A stretch of 64,000 bases of DNA from GWE2-42-39 sp963662895 (GCA_963662895.1 OY759981.1:1054001-1118000), one strand, 5' to 3'. Shown: positions 52,876 through 61,940, counted from the first letter of the stretch. Numbers and translations: made by a program. The notes: generated from the sequence alone by a model not told the origin.

Positions 52876-54363
52876 ATGAAAAATATTATAAAAGAAATAA
52901 GACTTCTCCCGTTGGCCTTAATTGTAAGTATGCTTATCGGGGGTACTTCCTGCAAAAATGTTCTGGACGAAGAGGTTTATTCGTTTATCTCCAAAGAAAA
53001 TTTTTATCAAAATGCAAACGATGCTGAAGCTGCAATCTATGGCATTTACAACAGGCTTACTAATGAAAACGTTTATGGTCGCTGGTATTTCGACCTTATT
53101 CATCTAACCGATGACCAGGTTACCATCCACCGGAACCCGCTTTTTATCCAGATGGATGATTTTAATTATGCTGCAGATCATGCTTACATTGAAGATTTAT
53201 GGACCGGTTTGTATTCCGTGATAAACACGGCCAATGTTTGCATCGGCCGTATCCCATCCATCGATATGGATGAAGATACGAAAAACTCTTATGTAGCAGA
53301 AGCCAGGTGCATTAGGGCAAGTATATATTTTACTCTTGTCCGGTTATGGGGATCTGTTCCCTTAAGCCTGGAGGAAGTAGGGGACGAAGAATCTGTCAAT
53401 ATCTCCAAAAAAACAGTAGATGAAATCTACCAGGCGATTATTGAAGATTTGGAGTATGCCGAGGAAAACCTGCCGACAACAAGGGAATCCGGTGACTTTG
53501 GACGGGTCGCAAAGGGGGCTGCCAGGGCTTTACTGACAGATGTGTTGCTCACCAGGGAAGACTGGTCAGGGGCTGCAGCAGAGGCAAAAAAAATTATTGA
53601 CATGGGACAATATGCCCTGCTGGATAATTTTGAAGACATTTTCAGTATCGATAACGAAGTGAATGATGAAATCATCTATTCTATTGTTTTTGATGGCGTT
53701 AATCAGGGTAATTGGATGGCTTCCTTTTCTCATGCCGGTGGTACCGATAATGTCATGTGTTATAACGGGGCACAGGTTTGGCAGGTCGATACTCAATCGG
53801 ATATGTGGCTGAACTGGAGTAATAGTGATCCCCGGAAACAATTCACTGTTTATGAAGAATACCTGTCCCGGGATGGCACTTATAAAAGTGTTTACAATAC
53901 ATCCCGTCCGTATCCCTGTTTCGGAAAATGGAATGCCCCGGATGAAACATATACGGGGAAATGTCCTTTGAACCCGATTCTCTACAGGTATGCCGATGTG
54001 CTGTTAATGTATGCCGAAGCCCTTTCCCAGGCAAACGGGGGGCCTGACGATAATACTTACGAGGCAATCAACATGATCCGCAGGAGAGGATATGGTCAAC
54101 CAATCAGCCAGGTATCTGCTTATGATCTGCAACCCGGCCTGAGTGTAACAGCTTTCAGGGATTCGGTCATAAAAGAACGTAGTTATGAATTTGTAGTGGA
54201 AGGCAAGCGCCTTTTCGACCTGATGAGGACCGGACAATTCCCTCAAATCCTGATTGATATGGGTAAAGATATAAATACCAAAGCAAGCCTTTTCCCCATC
54301 CCTTCCGCAGAAATTGAGGCAAATTCTGCTTTAACATCTGAAAATCAAAACGACGGATATTAA
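52876..54363 (+). CDS. SusD/RagB-type substrate-binding lipoprotein
   Basis: 495 aa. A signal peptide with lipobox GGTSC places the lipidated cysteine at C26. The N-terminal SusD-like helical region starts at FYQNANDAEAAIYGIYNRL. TPR-like helices follow (YVAEARCIRASIYFTLVRLW; GRVAKGAARALLTDVLL). The C-terminal RagB region contains YRYADVLLMYAEALSQANG and INMIRRRGYG, then ERSYEFVVEGKRLFDLMRTG, all hallmark SusD stretches. It is surface-exposed and caps the SusC channel. It follows the receptor gene by 22 bp in the same transcript. Confidence 0.96.
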   Translation: MKNIIKEIRLLPLALIVSMLIGGTSCKNVLDEEVYSFISKENFYQNANDAEAAIYGIYNRLTNENVYGRWYFDLIHLTDDQVTIHRNPLFIQMDDFNYAADHAYIEDLWTGLYSVINTANVCIGRIPSIDMDEDTKNSYVAEARCIRASIYFTLVRLWGSVPLSLEEVGDEESVNISKKTVDEIYQAIIEDLEYAEENLPTTRESGDFGRVAKGAARALLTDVLLTREDWSGAAAEAKKIIDMGQYALLDNFEDIFSIDNEVNDEIIYSIVFDGVNQGNWMASFSHAGGTDNVMCYNGAQVWQVDTQSDMWLNWSNSDPRKQFTVYEEYLSRDGTYKSVYNTSRPYPCFGKWNAPDETYTGKCPLNPILYRYADVLLMYAEALSQANGGPDDNTYEAINMIRRRGYGQPISQVSAYDLQPGLSVTAFRDSVIKERSYEFVVEGKRLFDLMRTGQFPQILIDMGKDINTKASLFPIPSAEIEANSALTSENQNDGY

Positions 54364-54371
54364 AAACAACA

Positions 54372-54414
54372 AGCTGTCCGGGGAAAGCGGAAGCTGCTGC
54401 TTTTCCGGGCAGCT
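54372..54414 (+). terminator. Strong hairpin between susD-like and hydrolase genes
   Basis: AGCTGTCCGGGGAAAGC (from 54372) pairs with GCTTTTCCGGGCAGCT (to 54414) with a short AAGCTG-type loop, giving a stem of about 16 bp that includes G-U pairs. There is no T-run after it, so partial termination or processing, lowering expression of the hydrolase relative to SusC/SusD, is more likely than full termination. Confidence 0.5.
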
Positions 54415-54453
54415 AATACGAGCTAAATCTAATAACCATTTAAACCGATATCT

Positions 54454-56562
54454 ATGAAAATTTTAAAATCAGTAATTATTTTTCTGTGTCTGTTTATCTC
54501 TTATGCGGTAAATCAAAATGTGTATTCAAAATCTTCTGGTTTCAGTTTGAAAACACGGAATTCCCTTTGTACTGTTAATTCAAAAAAGGAGTTTAAAATT
54601 ATTCAGGGAGAGGGACAGGATTTTCTTATTCAAGGATTGATAAGCGATTTGTGGAAAATTTCAGTTCAGAACAAATCAACAGGGAAAAAGTACGACCTGC
54701 AACAATGCAACAACTATGAAATTATTGAGGAGGAAGGGGAAATTCATATTATATACGATGCATTAAGCTCATTAAATGAAAAAATCCCGGTAAACGCTGA
54801 ATTTACCATTTCAGTAAAAAATGATGCCTTTTGTTTTTCCGGCTCCGTAAAAAGCTCTTCCGATCAATGGATTATCCGTACGGTAAACTATCCGTGCCTG
54901 TCGAAAATAATTTTAAAGAATAAAAACATAAATATTTACTGGCCTGAAGGTTTGGGTAAACGGTATGATGATCCGGAAATTTTAGGGGATAAAAATTTTT
55001 ATTATCCCAGTGGAAGAGGCTCTATGCCTTGGTTTTCCGTAAATTCGCCGGATGTTGGCCTTTACATCGGATGCCATGACTCTCTGCAGAACGTGAGAAT
55101 GTTTGAGCTTTCATACCATAAATCAGAAAATGCTTTTAGCACCAGTATTTATACCCCTGTATTCAATACTGAATATGAAATTCCAGACATAATGGTGAAA
55201 CCATACAACGGGGGATGGTACAACGCTTCTAGGTTTTACAGGAACTGGTACGACAAACATTTTTCAGTCGCTTCTCCCTGCGACTGGGTGATCAATGATT
55301 CCGGCTGGTTGCTGGCAATCCTCAAACAGCAAAATTTTGAGGTAATGTGGCCATATAAAGATATTGACAAATTGTGTGATATTGCCGAACGGTATAACCT
55401 TAGTACTATCGGGCTTTTTGGCTGGGCCGTCGGAGGGCACGATCACCTCTATCCGAATTATCCGCCGGACAACCTGATGGGTGGAAAAGAAGAGTTAAAA
55501 AAGGCCATTGAAAGGGCGCACAAACGGGGAATAAAAATCATTCTGTATGCCAATGGGAAAATTATGGACACCTCAACTGACTACTATCAATATAATGGTC
55601 TTCAAACCATTATGTTAAAAGAGAACAGAACGCCTTTTTTACACTTCTTTGTTAAGCAAAAAAATGCGACTCCTGTTATTTTTGCAGAGGTCTGTAACGG
55701 TTCCGCACTCTGGCGTAAAACAATGTCCGACCTGGGAATGCAGGCTGTATCGCTAGGCGCCGACGGAATATTGTACGATCAGTTGGGCGTGCTTGATCCA
55801 ATCCTGTGCTTCTCGGAGAACCATGACCACCGCCCCGGACAGGCAGACTCAAAATACCGGCTACAAATGATAAACGAAATCAGGCAAAAGGTTAAGGAGC
55901 TTAACCCTGATTTTATAGTGATGACAGAAGCAAGCAACGATTTGGTTTTAAGAGGAATTGAATACACCCATGGCTGGGGGACTGGTACAGCTCCATCGAT
56001 GAATGCCTTTCCCGAATTATACAGGTACACGTTCCCGGAATTAGTAGAAACCCAGCGCAACCCTAACCCGATGATCACACGTACGGACGCTAATTTTGCA
56101 GCATTGTACGGCTTAAGACACGAGGTGGAATCGAGATATCCCGGCGATGTGAAGTATCTTTTAAAGGGTTCTTTTACTCCTGATGATTATTCCAATGTTG
56201 TCAGCCCCCCGAACTTCACGAAAATGAACTCGGCCCCTGCCGGCGAAGCAGAAGAGTATGTTCACGAGCTGATCGGGTTTGAAAAACAGAATCCTGAATT
56301 TTTCAGGCAGGGCAAATTTATTGATCAGACAGGAATTGATATTAACGGGGAAGATATTCTTGCAAAAGGTTTTTTAAACGATGAAAAACTGGGTATAGTT
56401 GTATGGAATAAAAGCCAGTCCGAAAAAAGGAATTTTTCAATTTCGGTTAACGGGTATCGTTTGGTAAGTGCATCTGAACCGGGGAAAAGCACGGTAGAGG
56501 CGTTTTCTCCCCTGAATGCAAACTCGATCAGGCTGCTCGTTTACGAAAAAAGAAAGATGTAG
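54454..56562 (+). CDS. Secreted TIM-barrel glycoside-hydrolase-like protein (DUF6259-like)
   Basis: 702 aa with a signal peptide (about 1-26). An N-terminal beta-sandwich of about 250 residues is followed by a (beta/alpha)-barrel region (about 275-600): GLFGWAVGGHDHLYP at 320-334, HKRGIKIILYANGKIMD at 357-371, GADGILYDQLG at 435-445, and FIVMTEASND at 487-496. D442 on the beta-strand YDQ and E492 are candidate catalytic residues, by analogy with alpha-galactosidase-clan enzymes. A short C-terminal beta domain closes it. Position after SusC/SusD suggests it trims the glycan that those proteins import. I cannot assign a CAZy family or substrate. Confidence 0.75.
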   Translation: MKILKSVIIFLCLFISYAVNQNVYSKSSGFSLKTRNSLCTVNSKKEFKIIQGEGQDFLIQGLISDLWKISVQNKSTGKKYDLQQCNNYEIIEEEGEIHIIYDALSSLNEKIPVNAEFTISVKNDAFCFSGSVKSSSDQWIIRTVNYPCLSKIILKNKNINIYWPEGLGKRYDDPEILGDKNFYYPSGRGSMPWFSVNSPDVGLYIGCHDSLQNVRMFELSYHKSENAFSTSIYTPVFNTEYEIPDIMVKPYNGGWYNASRFYRNWYDKHFSVASPCDWVINDSGWLLAILKQQNFEVMWPYKDIDKLCDIAERYNLSTIGLFGWAVGGHDHLYPNYPPDNLMGGKEELKKAIERAHKRGIKIILYANGKIMDTSTDYYQYNGLQTIMLKENRTPFLHFFVKQKNATPVIFAEVCNGSALWRKTMSDLGMQAVSLGADGILYDQLGVLDPILCFSENHDHRPGQADSKYRLQMINEIRQKVKELNPDFIVMTEASNDLVLRGIEYTHGWGTGTAPSMNAFPELYRYTFPELVETQRNPNPMITRTDANFAALYGLRHEVESRYPGDVKYLLKGSFTPDDYSNVVSPPNFTKMNSAPAGEAEEYVHELIGFEKQNPEFFRQGKFIDQTGIDINGEDILAKGFLNDEKLGIVVWNKSQSEKRNFSISVNGYRLVSASEPGKSTVEAFSPLNANSIRLLVYEKRKM

Positions 56563-57065
56563 TAGTTTAATAAGGAAGATAAAAAATTGAATGAATAGAG
56601 AGATTCTGGAGAATACCTTCTTCACGGTCTCTCTGCTAATTGATGGTTAGGTTACTGTTGTATTAACGGGAACCAGCAAGCTTAGAATAAAATAGCTATT
56701 GAAACTAGAGCTTACAATAATTGGAAGTAGTTATGTATGCCTATTTCAGATTGAATAAAACGTATATAATAAATCGGCATTGGAAAAAATTGTAGAAACT
56801 TATATTTAGTAAAACGTATTCCTTCTAAAGATCAGTCCGGGCTTCTTCTCTGAATAATTCAGTTCCGGACTGTACCTGTTTTTTTCGGTAACATGTTGAA
56901 GATCATATTTTGTCGACACAACCTTAAACATCTTTTTAGAAAATTTACTCCGGAACGAAGAAAGACAGTACTCCCGGGGAGAACACGAGCTAAATAATAT
57001 GCTCCGCAAAAAATTAAAGTGACCCAAAACAGAGGACGGATCGTTTTGGGAATTTGATTATTATT

Positions 57066-57245
57066 TGGTCTTCGGTCTGTTCGGGGCGGAACGTTTGAGG
57101 AGTTTGAAGACTTCGCCAGTTAAGGGTTTGACGCTTCGCGTTTGATAGGCGTTACTTTCTATCCGCCAAGGCTTTTTGTCTCTGAAGGGGGCATACATCA
57201 ATAACCCGGGGTTGCGTTCGTTCCTCTCTTACCCCGGGGTTGAAT
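57066..57245. repeat. Dispersed repeat, copy A
   Basis: Landmarks in order: TGGTCTTCGG, CGTTTGAGGAGTTTGA, ACTTCGCC, TTCGCGTTTGATAGGC, GTCTCTGAAG, CATACAT, AATAACCCGGGGTTGCG and TACCCCGGGGTTGAAT. The last two form a hairpin. The same landmarks occur in copy B. Confidence 0.8.
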
Positions 57246-57521
57246 GCATCAGGAATAACCCCGGCCACGGTAGTTCGTCAAGAAAAGCAGAGCAGTTGTA
57301 TGGCCGGGAATGCTGAAATGCCAAAAAAAGAGATGTCTTGCATTTGCTTCATATGCAGACTTTTGTCGAAATCTGTCATAGGCATGGGCGGGCTGAAAGC
57401 CCATAATAATTCAGCCCGGGGCAGAGTTGAGGGAGGAACGAACCGAAACGTTTCAAACCCTGTCAGGGGTTATAGGGGTACGGATATGGAGACTCCCCGG
57501 TAGCAGGTATAATGCCTCATT

Positions 57522-57680
57522 AAACCTTATCTTAAAAAAACCTTAGTAGCCTGATGATTCCCCCAAAAAAACGAACCTTATTACCTCATAAGTTTTTTGA
57601 TTGTATGCTGATAATAAGGCAATAAGGTTGTTAAATTTATTCGCCGTTATTGCTACGAAGGTTTTTAAAAGATAAGGTTT
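57522..57680. mobile_element. 159-bp element with 29-bp inverted termini (MITE-like)
   Basis: The left arm (57522-57550, AAACCTTATCTT...CCTTAGTAGC) and right arm (57652-57680, GCTACGAAGG...GATAAGGTTT) are inverted repeats of each other with about three mismatches over 29 bp. A second, nested pair lies inside (AACCTTATTACCT near 57574 against AGGCAATAAGGTT near 57617). There is no gene and no clear target duplication. It could be a non-autonomous transposon remnant or a long fold-back RNA. Confidence 0.7.
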
Positions 57681-57995
57681 TTGTCAGGAAAAGGTAGTTT
57701 AAAGACCGGATGAAATCAAAGAACATTCTCTCTCATTGCTCTTTACTCTTCGCCCTCTGTCCCGTGCTCCTTGCCTTTCTTTTCTGCACAGGCCCAAATT
57801 CTCACCCTGCAAAGGGGGAGTACTCCGGCTTGCCGGAGGGAGGGGGTCTTGTCCCTGCAAATAAGGAGAGTTCCTGTAGTCGCCTGAGGGTAGAGGTATT
57901 ACCGGGGGTTGAATTGCAACTTCAGGAGACTGCTCATAAAGACAATTATCAAACACGAATTCGCAAAGACACAAAGAATACGGGGAAAGAATCTT

Positions 57996-58110
57996 TCATC
58001 AGCCGGCTGATGAAGTCTTCATCAGCCGGCTGATAAGATGTCCATCAGCGTAGTGATGAGGTCCTCATCAGCCGGGTGATAAGGTGCTTATCAGCATAGT
58101 GATGAACACT
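57996..58110. repeat. 23-bp tandem hairpin-repeat array, five units
   Basis: Units start at 57996, 58019, 58042, 58065 and 58088, an exact 23-bp period. Each contains a dyad of the form CATCAG...CTGATG. Unit 1 holds the fully symmetric CATCAGCCGGCTGATG, and units 3 and 5 replace the core with GCGTAG or GCATAG while keeping the outer stem ATCA/TGAT. No spacers lie between units. It is the structural counterpart of the 22-bp array at 26324-26500 but has a different sequence. Confidence 0.88.
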
Positions 58111-58191
58111 TCCCCCGGGCGGAACGGCAATGACGGTTGGTGAGGTTCAGGGTACTAAGGCCGTTTGATCCTTTGTGTTTGAAAGGTTTGA

Positions 58192-58457
58192 TGGTCTGCG
58201 GCCTGTTTGAGGCAGAGCGTTTGAGGAGTTTGATAACTTCGCCGTTTGAGGTTTTGACATTTCGCGTTTGATAGGCATTGCTCCTTGTCAGGTGAGGCTT
58301 GCTGTCCCTGAAGATTGGGTCATTTGACCTAAATTTTCAAATGACAACAATCTGATTTTGTGTCATTTGTCTTACAAAAAACCAAATGACACAAATATAG
58401 GGGACATACATAAATAACCCGGGGTTGCGCTCCTGCATCGCTTACCCCGGGTTGAAT
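58192..58457. repeat. Dispersed repeat, copy B, interrupted by a hairpin insert
   Basis: It has the same landmarks as copy A (CGTTTGAGGAGTTTGA, TTCGCGTTTGATAGGC, CCCTGAAG, ACATACAT, AATAACCCGGGGTTGCG). Relative to A, about 80 bp are inserted between the GAAG and ACATACAT landmarks. The insert (about 58320-58400) holds two related hairpins: TCATTTG/CAAATGA (58320-58344) and TGTGTCATTTG/CAAATGACACA (58359-58393, an 11-bp perfect stem). Confidence 0.8.
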
Positions 58458-58479
58458 TTTGTTAGAATAATAAATACAT

Positions 58480-59886
58480 TTATTTCAAAGCCATTTTCAA
58501 AGCTTCTGTAGTCGTGTAATATTTGGTAATCATATTGGGCACTTCCCAGCCCGGTAAATGTCCCTGTTTCAGGTAACGAAGGAATTTTTCAGTAACTTGT
58601 CCGAAGTGAGCTTCGTGCCCTACTTTGTATTTCCCTGGAATATCAACCATCCACAGGTTATCTTTCTGTTTCACCAGTTTCAATCCGGGATACATGGAGG
58701 CAATATCCTGTTCAACAGCTTTTTTAAGGTCTCCCTCAAAAGTGTCCGGTCCTTTGTCTGTGTTTGCCTGGATATAAAGGGTCGGTTTATAGTTTTGTTC
58801 TGCTCCCTGTTTGATGATCAGGTTACAAACCGTACCGCGCATGATGCTGTAATGGGTATCGCCGGTTCCTTCAGGCGCCTGAAAGTTCCAGATAACCGAT
58901 ACTTTGGCATGCTTGCCTTTCAGGGTGTAGTTCATTTCTCCGTTGGCATATACCTTTAAAATATCTCCATCAATATCCTTTTTCAGGAATTCCGGGTATT
59001 TGTCAAGCTGGGTTACTTTTTTGAACATTTCCGGTGTGAGTTCCGTTGCCCAGTGTTTGGCCGATATCATGTTAACATCTGACTTTTGAAGTATTTGTTC
59101 GGGGAATGCTTCCCACTGGATAAGGTCAACCAGGTGAGTTGTAACATCCACGATTCCTTCTCCCTGTTGTTCTGTATCGAAAAACCAGGCCGGACGTTTG
59201 ATCGGGTTGCCTGATACATATTTAAAGAAGTGGTGTACACTTTCTTTGGTAATAGCCGGATTTTCTTCTGTCCCATCAACCAGTTCGCCAAAAACATCAG
59301 GTATTTTCGATAGCTCGCGTTGCAGGATTGTCGTAATTTCGTGGCGTTCGGTCATAATATCGTAAAGGAGAAGTTCTTTTTCTCCGGCCGTTTTAAAGGC
59401 TTCTTCCAGTAAGGCAAAACCTTCGCTGTTAATAGCCATTGGTTTATCGGCAAAAACGTTAATTCCTGAATTAATGGCGCCTTTTATATATTCGATTTTT
59501 TTCGCATTATTACCGGCAACGACCATTACATTACCAGGTTTTTCGGTCAGCATTTTTTGGAAGTAATCAGCCCCGGTATATACTTTCTCGACCCATGAAG
59601 TAGGGTTTTCAGCTCGGGTGTTGTAGCCTTCTATGAGTTTCAGGTGTCCGTTTAAGTCGTCGCCAGCCGGGGCGTACACATAAACAGTAGGGTCAACCTG
59701 TTCGTACATCGATTTTTGTACCAGTGCAGCGTGAAAATGCCCCGGGTCAAGGGTCATAATTTTTACCTCGCCTTTTGCGCCTGTAAACATGTTTTGTTTT
59801 TCTTTTTTTTGTTGAGACTGCTGAGATCCGGTACAGGCCGATAATGAAACAGCTAGTGCCAACAGGAAAATTGAAGTGTTTTTCAT
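58480..59886 (-). CDS. Gfo/Idh/MocA-type oxidoreductase-like lipoprotein
   Basis: 468 aa from the ATG at 59886. An upstream GTG at 59931 would precede, not improve, the signal sequence MKNTSIFLLALAVSLSAC, whose lipobox LSAC gives the lipidated C18. After a Q/K-rich linker comes a Rossmann-like domain (VKIMTLDPGHFHAALVQ; VMVVAGNNAKKIEYIKGAI; GINVFADKPMAINSEG, where DKP corresponds to the catalytic-lysine EKP motif of the family). A C-terminal alpha/beta domain with HLVDLIQWEAFP follows. Members usually act on sugars or polyols with NAD(P). The lipoprotein form and the altered glycine pattern leave enzymatic activity uncertain. Confidence 0.85.
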   Translation of the reverse strand: MKNTSIFLLALAVSLSACTGSQQSQQKKEKQNMFTGAKGEVKIMTLDPGHFHAALVQKSMYEQVDPTVYVYAPAGDDLNGHLKLIEGYNTRAENPTSWVEKVYTGADYFQKMLTEKPGNVMVVAGNNAKKIEYIKGAINSGINVFADKPMAINSEGFALLEEAFKTAGEKELLLYDIMTERHEITTILQRELSKIPDVFGELVDGTEENPAITKESVHHFFKYVSGNPIKRPAWFFDTEQQGEGIVDVTTHLVDLIQWEAFPEQILQKSDVNMISAKHWATELTPEMFKKVTQLDKYPEFLKKDIDGDILKVYANGEMNYTLKGKHAKVSVIWNFQAPEGTGDTHYSIMRGTVCNLIIKQGAEQNYKPTLYIQANTDKGPDTFEGDLKKAVEQDIASMYPGLKLVKQKDNLWMVDIPGKYKVGHEAHFGQVTEKFLRYLKQGHLPGWEVPNMITKYYTTTEALKMALK

Positions 59887-60017
59887 TGTAGTACGGGTAT
59901 TTGGTTTTATCATAATTCCGTTAACGTACACAAAAATATAATTTTTAAGAGAAACTATTGTTCTTCTACCGGGTGTAACTTAAAAATAGTTGAGCAGGAT
60001 AAACAGAAACCCGTCAT

Positions 60018-61721
60018 TCATTTTTCCTTGAGAGTAAAATAAAATTTACATCCATTTTTACCATCACTTTCTACACCAACTTCTCCGCCTAACTTTTCTG
60101 CTATGCGGAGGACGATAGAAAGTCCCAGGCCATGTCCGTTTTTTTCATACATGTGCCTTTTCAGACGTGTAAATTCTTTAAAAGTATCTTTTTGTTCCTC
60201 TTTGGTCAGGCCTTTCCCGTTGTCTTTTACCCAAAAACGAATATACGATTGATATTTGTCTGAACCAATCTCCACAACCGGAGGGGTTCCTCCATATTTA
60301 ATAGCATTACTTATGTAGTTGACCCATATTTCTTCTACCCATGGCGCATAACCCGGCACAACAGGCATAGTTTCAGCCCGTATGACCTGAATGTTTGTTG
60401 CCTGTATTTCAGTGTTTAACCGGGATAGTGCATGGTCAACAATTTCGACCATGTTAAGGGGCTGTATTTTTATGTCGTTTCTGTTTCGTACGTTTGCCAA
60501 TAATAACAGGGCATCTATAATGTTAATCATTTTCCTTGCCCCCTGGCAGACTTCAACCAGTATCTCATTTTTTTCTTCTGAGCTTAAATATTCTGAGCTT
60601 AATAATTCGATTAAGCTTGACTGTACTGCCAATGGGGTTTTTAGGTCGTGGGCTACAGTCCGGGCAAACGCATCAAGTTCTTTTAATGCATGTTTCCGCT
60701 GTGTAATATCATAAAACATTACAATGCTGCCCGTCATGTTATTTGCATCGTCGAATATGGGGGTTGTTTGTAACTCGAATATTTTTTTGCTGTGCCCGAC
60801 TTCAATTTCTGCCAGGAGGTCCGACGCAATATTTTGTTCTTTAGCAAGTTTCCCGTATTCAGGAAAAACTTCAGGCAGAGGACATCCCAATACTGTATTT
60901 TGTGTTTCTCCGATTATTTTTTCAGCTTCCGGATTCAATTCCAGGATACGACTGTTTGTGTCAATAATTATTACACCACTTTTTACATTTCTGAAAACAG
61001 AATGGAGTGCAATAGGGACTATCTCAAATAGTTGATAGCGTTTTAAGAGGAAAACAAAGATTATTCCAATCGCAAGAAAAGAAAGAGGAGTTGGATCGTA
61101 GGGAGATATTGGGTTGTTATTTGTAATATACAGTATATTGGGTATTATTAGTATTACAGCCGATACTGTAAGCGGCATAATTTGTCTTAGGTATAATTTG
61201 GGTTTATGCATTATTCCCCAAATAAATACAAGAGCTCCGCTTATATCAAGGATGTAAGCATATATTGCCCAAATGTAAAAACCAATGTTGTACTCTTTAA
61301 CAAACCGGATCAGATTTCCTTCCGGAGCAATGCCATACGATTTGTAATAAAAGCTGTGATATTTTATCGTTAAAATTTCAGTGAAAGAAATAACGGGGAT
61401 TACAGCGAGTAAAAGCATTCGCTGTTTGGTTAGTTTATATTCAATTTGTGTGTATGATACGGCAAAAATAAACCAAAAATATGCAGAACAGATGGCACCA
61501 AACATTTCTATTCGCATCATTATAAGCTTCCATTCCAAATCAGTATTAAAGAAACCTAAAAGATACCCTAACGACCAAAGGCCTGTACCCAAGGCCAAAA
61601 ACCTGTAATACTTCGTGCTTTTTGAGGTAGGCAAATTGAATTTAAGGGAAGCCAGAATGAAAGATAAGACCGTGGCTAACAGGTAGAGATAAAAATATGG
61701 CGTCATTTGCCACGAGCCCAT
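60018..61721 (-). CDS. Sensor histidine kinase, 7TM-PAS type
   Basis: 567 aa. Seven hydrophobic segments fill residues 1-232 (a 7TM sensory module like that of the HisKA_7TM family), followed by a PAS domain (about 240-345, GVIIIDTNSRILELNPEAEK), a HisKA domain with H358 in RTVAHDLKTPLAVQ, and an ATPase domain (VNYISNAIKYGG, VKDNGKGL, GHGLGLSIVLRIAEKLGG). It has no receiver domain and no neighbouring response regulator, so it is an orphan kinase here. The signal is unknown. It stands alone between the oxidoreductase gene and pyrF. Confidence 0.95.
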   Translation of the reverse strand: MGSWQMTPYFYLYLLATVLSFILASLKFNLPTSKSTKYYRFLALGTGLWSLGYLLGFFNTDLEWKLIMMRIEMFGAICSAYFWFIFAVSYTQIEYKLTKQRMLLLAVIPVISFTEILTIKYHSFYYKSYGIAPEGNLIRFVKEYNIGFYIWAIYAYILDISGALVFIWGIMHKPKLYLRQIMPLTVSAVILIIPNILYITNNNPISPYDPTPLSFLAIGIIFVFLLKRYQLFEIVPIALHSVFRNVKSGVIIIDTNSRILELNPEAEKIIGETQNTVLGCPLPEVFPEYGKLAKEQNIASDLLAEIEVGHSKKIFELQTTPIFDDANNMTGSIVMFYDITQRKHALKELDAFARTVAHDLKTPLAVQSSLIELLSSEYLSSEEKNEILVEVCQGARKMINIIDALLLLANVRNRNDIKIQPLNMVEIVDHALSRLNTEIQATNIQVIRAETMPVVPGYAPWVEEIWVNYISNAIKYGGTPPVVEIGSDKYQSYIRFWVKDNGKGLTKEEQKDTFKEFTRLKRHMYEKNGHGLGLSIVLRIAEKLGGEVGVESDGKNGCKFYFTLKEK

Positions 61722-61775
61722 AATATGTTTTTTTGATTTATCGAAGCTTTAGCTGTTGTAACGAAATTTAGTTAG

Positions 61776-61928
61776 TTCTACTTTAACAGATTTAAAAGGA
61801 AGACCAATTTTTCTGATTTTATACCCCACCCCCAAGGGGAGAAATCAGAAAAATCGATCCGGTTCCCCTCGGGGCTTAGGGTAAAACGGATGGATTTTTC
61901 GTTTTTGAAGGAATCTGTTAAAGTAGAA
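61776..61928. mobile_element. 153-bp MITE-like element with 17-bp perfect TIRs
   Basis: TTCTACTTTAACAGATT (61776-61792) is repeated in exact inversion at 61912-61928, and TTAG flanks the element on both sides (61772-61775 and 61929-61932), a plausible 4-bp target duplication. Inside, ATTTTTCTGATTT (61807-61819) pairs with AAATCAGAAAAAT (61842-61854), and there are CCCC/GGGG cores like the one at 14081-14096. No coding capacity. It lies in the gap between pyrF and the kinase gene and probably supplies a hairpin downstream of pyrF. Confidence 0.75.
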
Positions 61929-61940
61929 TTAGTATTCATT

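Larger units (their letters stand above)
56563..58479. other. Gene-free repeat region
   Basis: 1.9 kb without a supportable gene. 56563-57065 is AT-rich and shows nothing beyond a weak AGAGAGA/TCTCTCT dyad near 56600-56640. 57066-57245 and 58192-58457 are two copies of one repeat. 57246-57500 is a patchwork of GC-rich inverted pieces (CCCGGCCA near 57256 against TGGCCGGG near 57301; GGCGGGCTGAAAGCCC near 57389). 57522-57680 is an inverted-repeat element, 57823-57838 is the palindrome CTCCGGCTTGCCGGAG, and 57996-58110 is a tandem hairpin array. The region separates convergent transcription units (hydrolase rightward, oxidoreductase leftward), a permissive place for repeats to accumulate. Confidence 0.7.

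Noticed and set aside
57710..58033. 107-residue secreted protein
   Set aside because: The start looks signal-like, but the body is translated from GC-rich palindromes and ends in the tandem array; more likely repeat DNA.
57996..58110. CRISPR array or coding repeat
   Set aside because: Period 23 with no spacers; not a multiple of three, so no repeated peptide would result.
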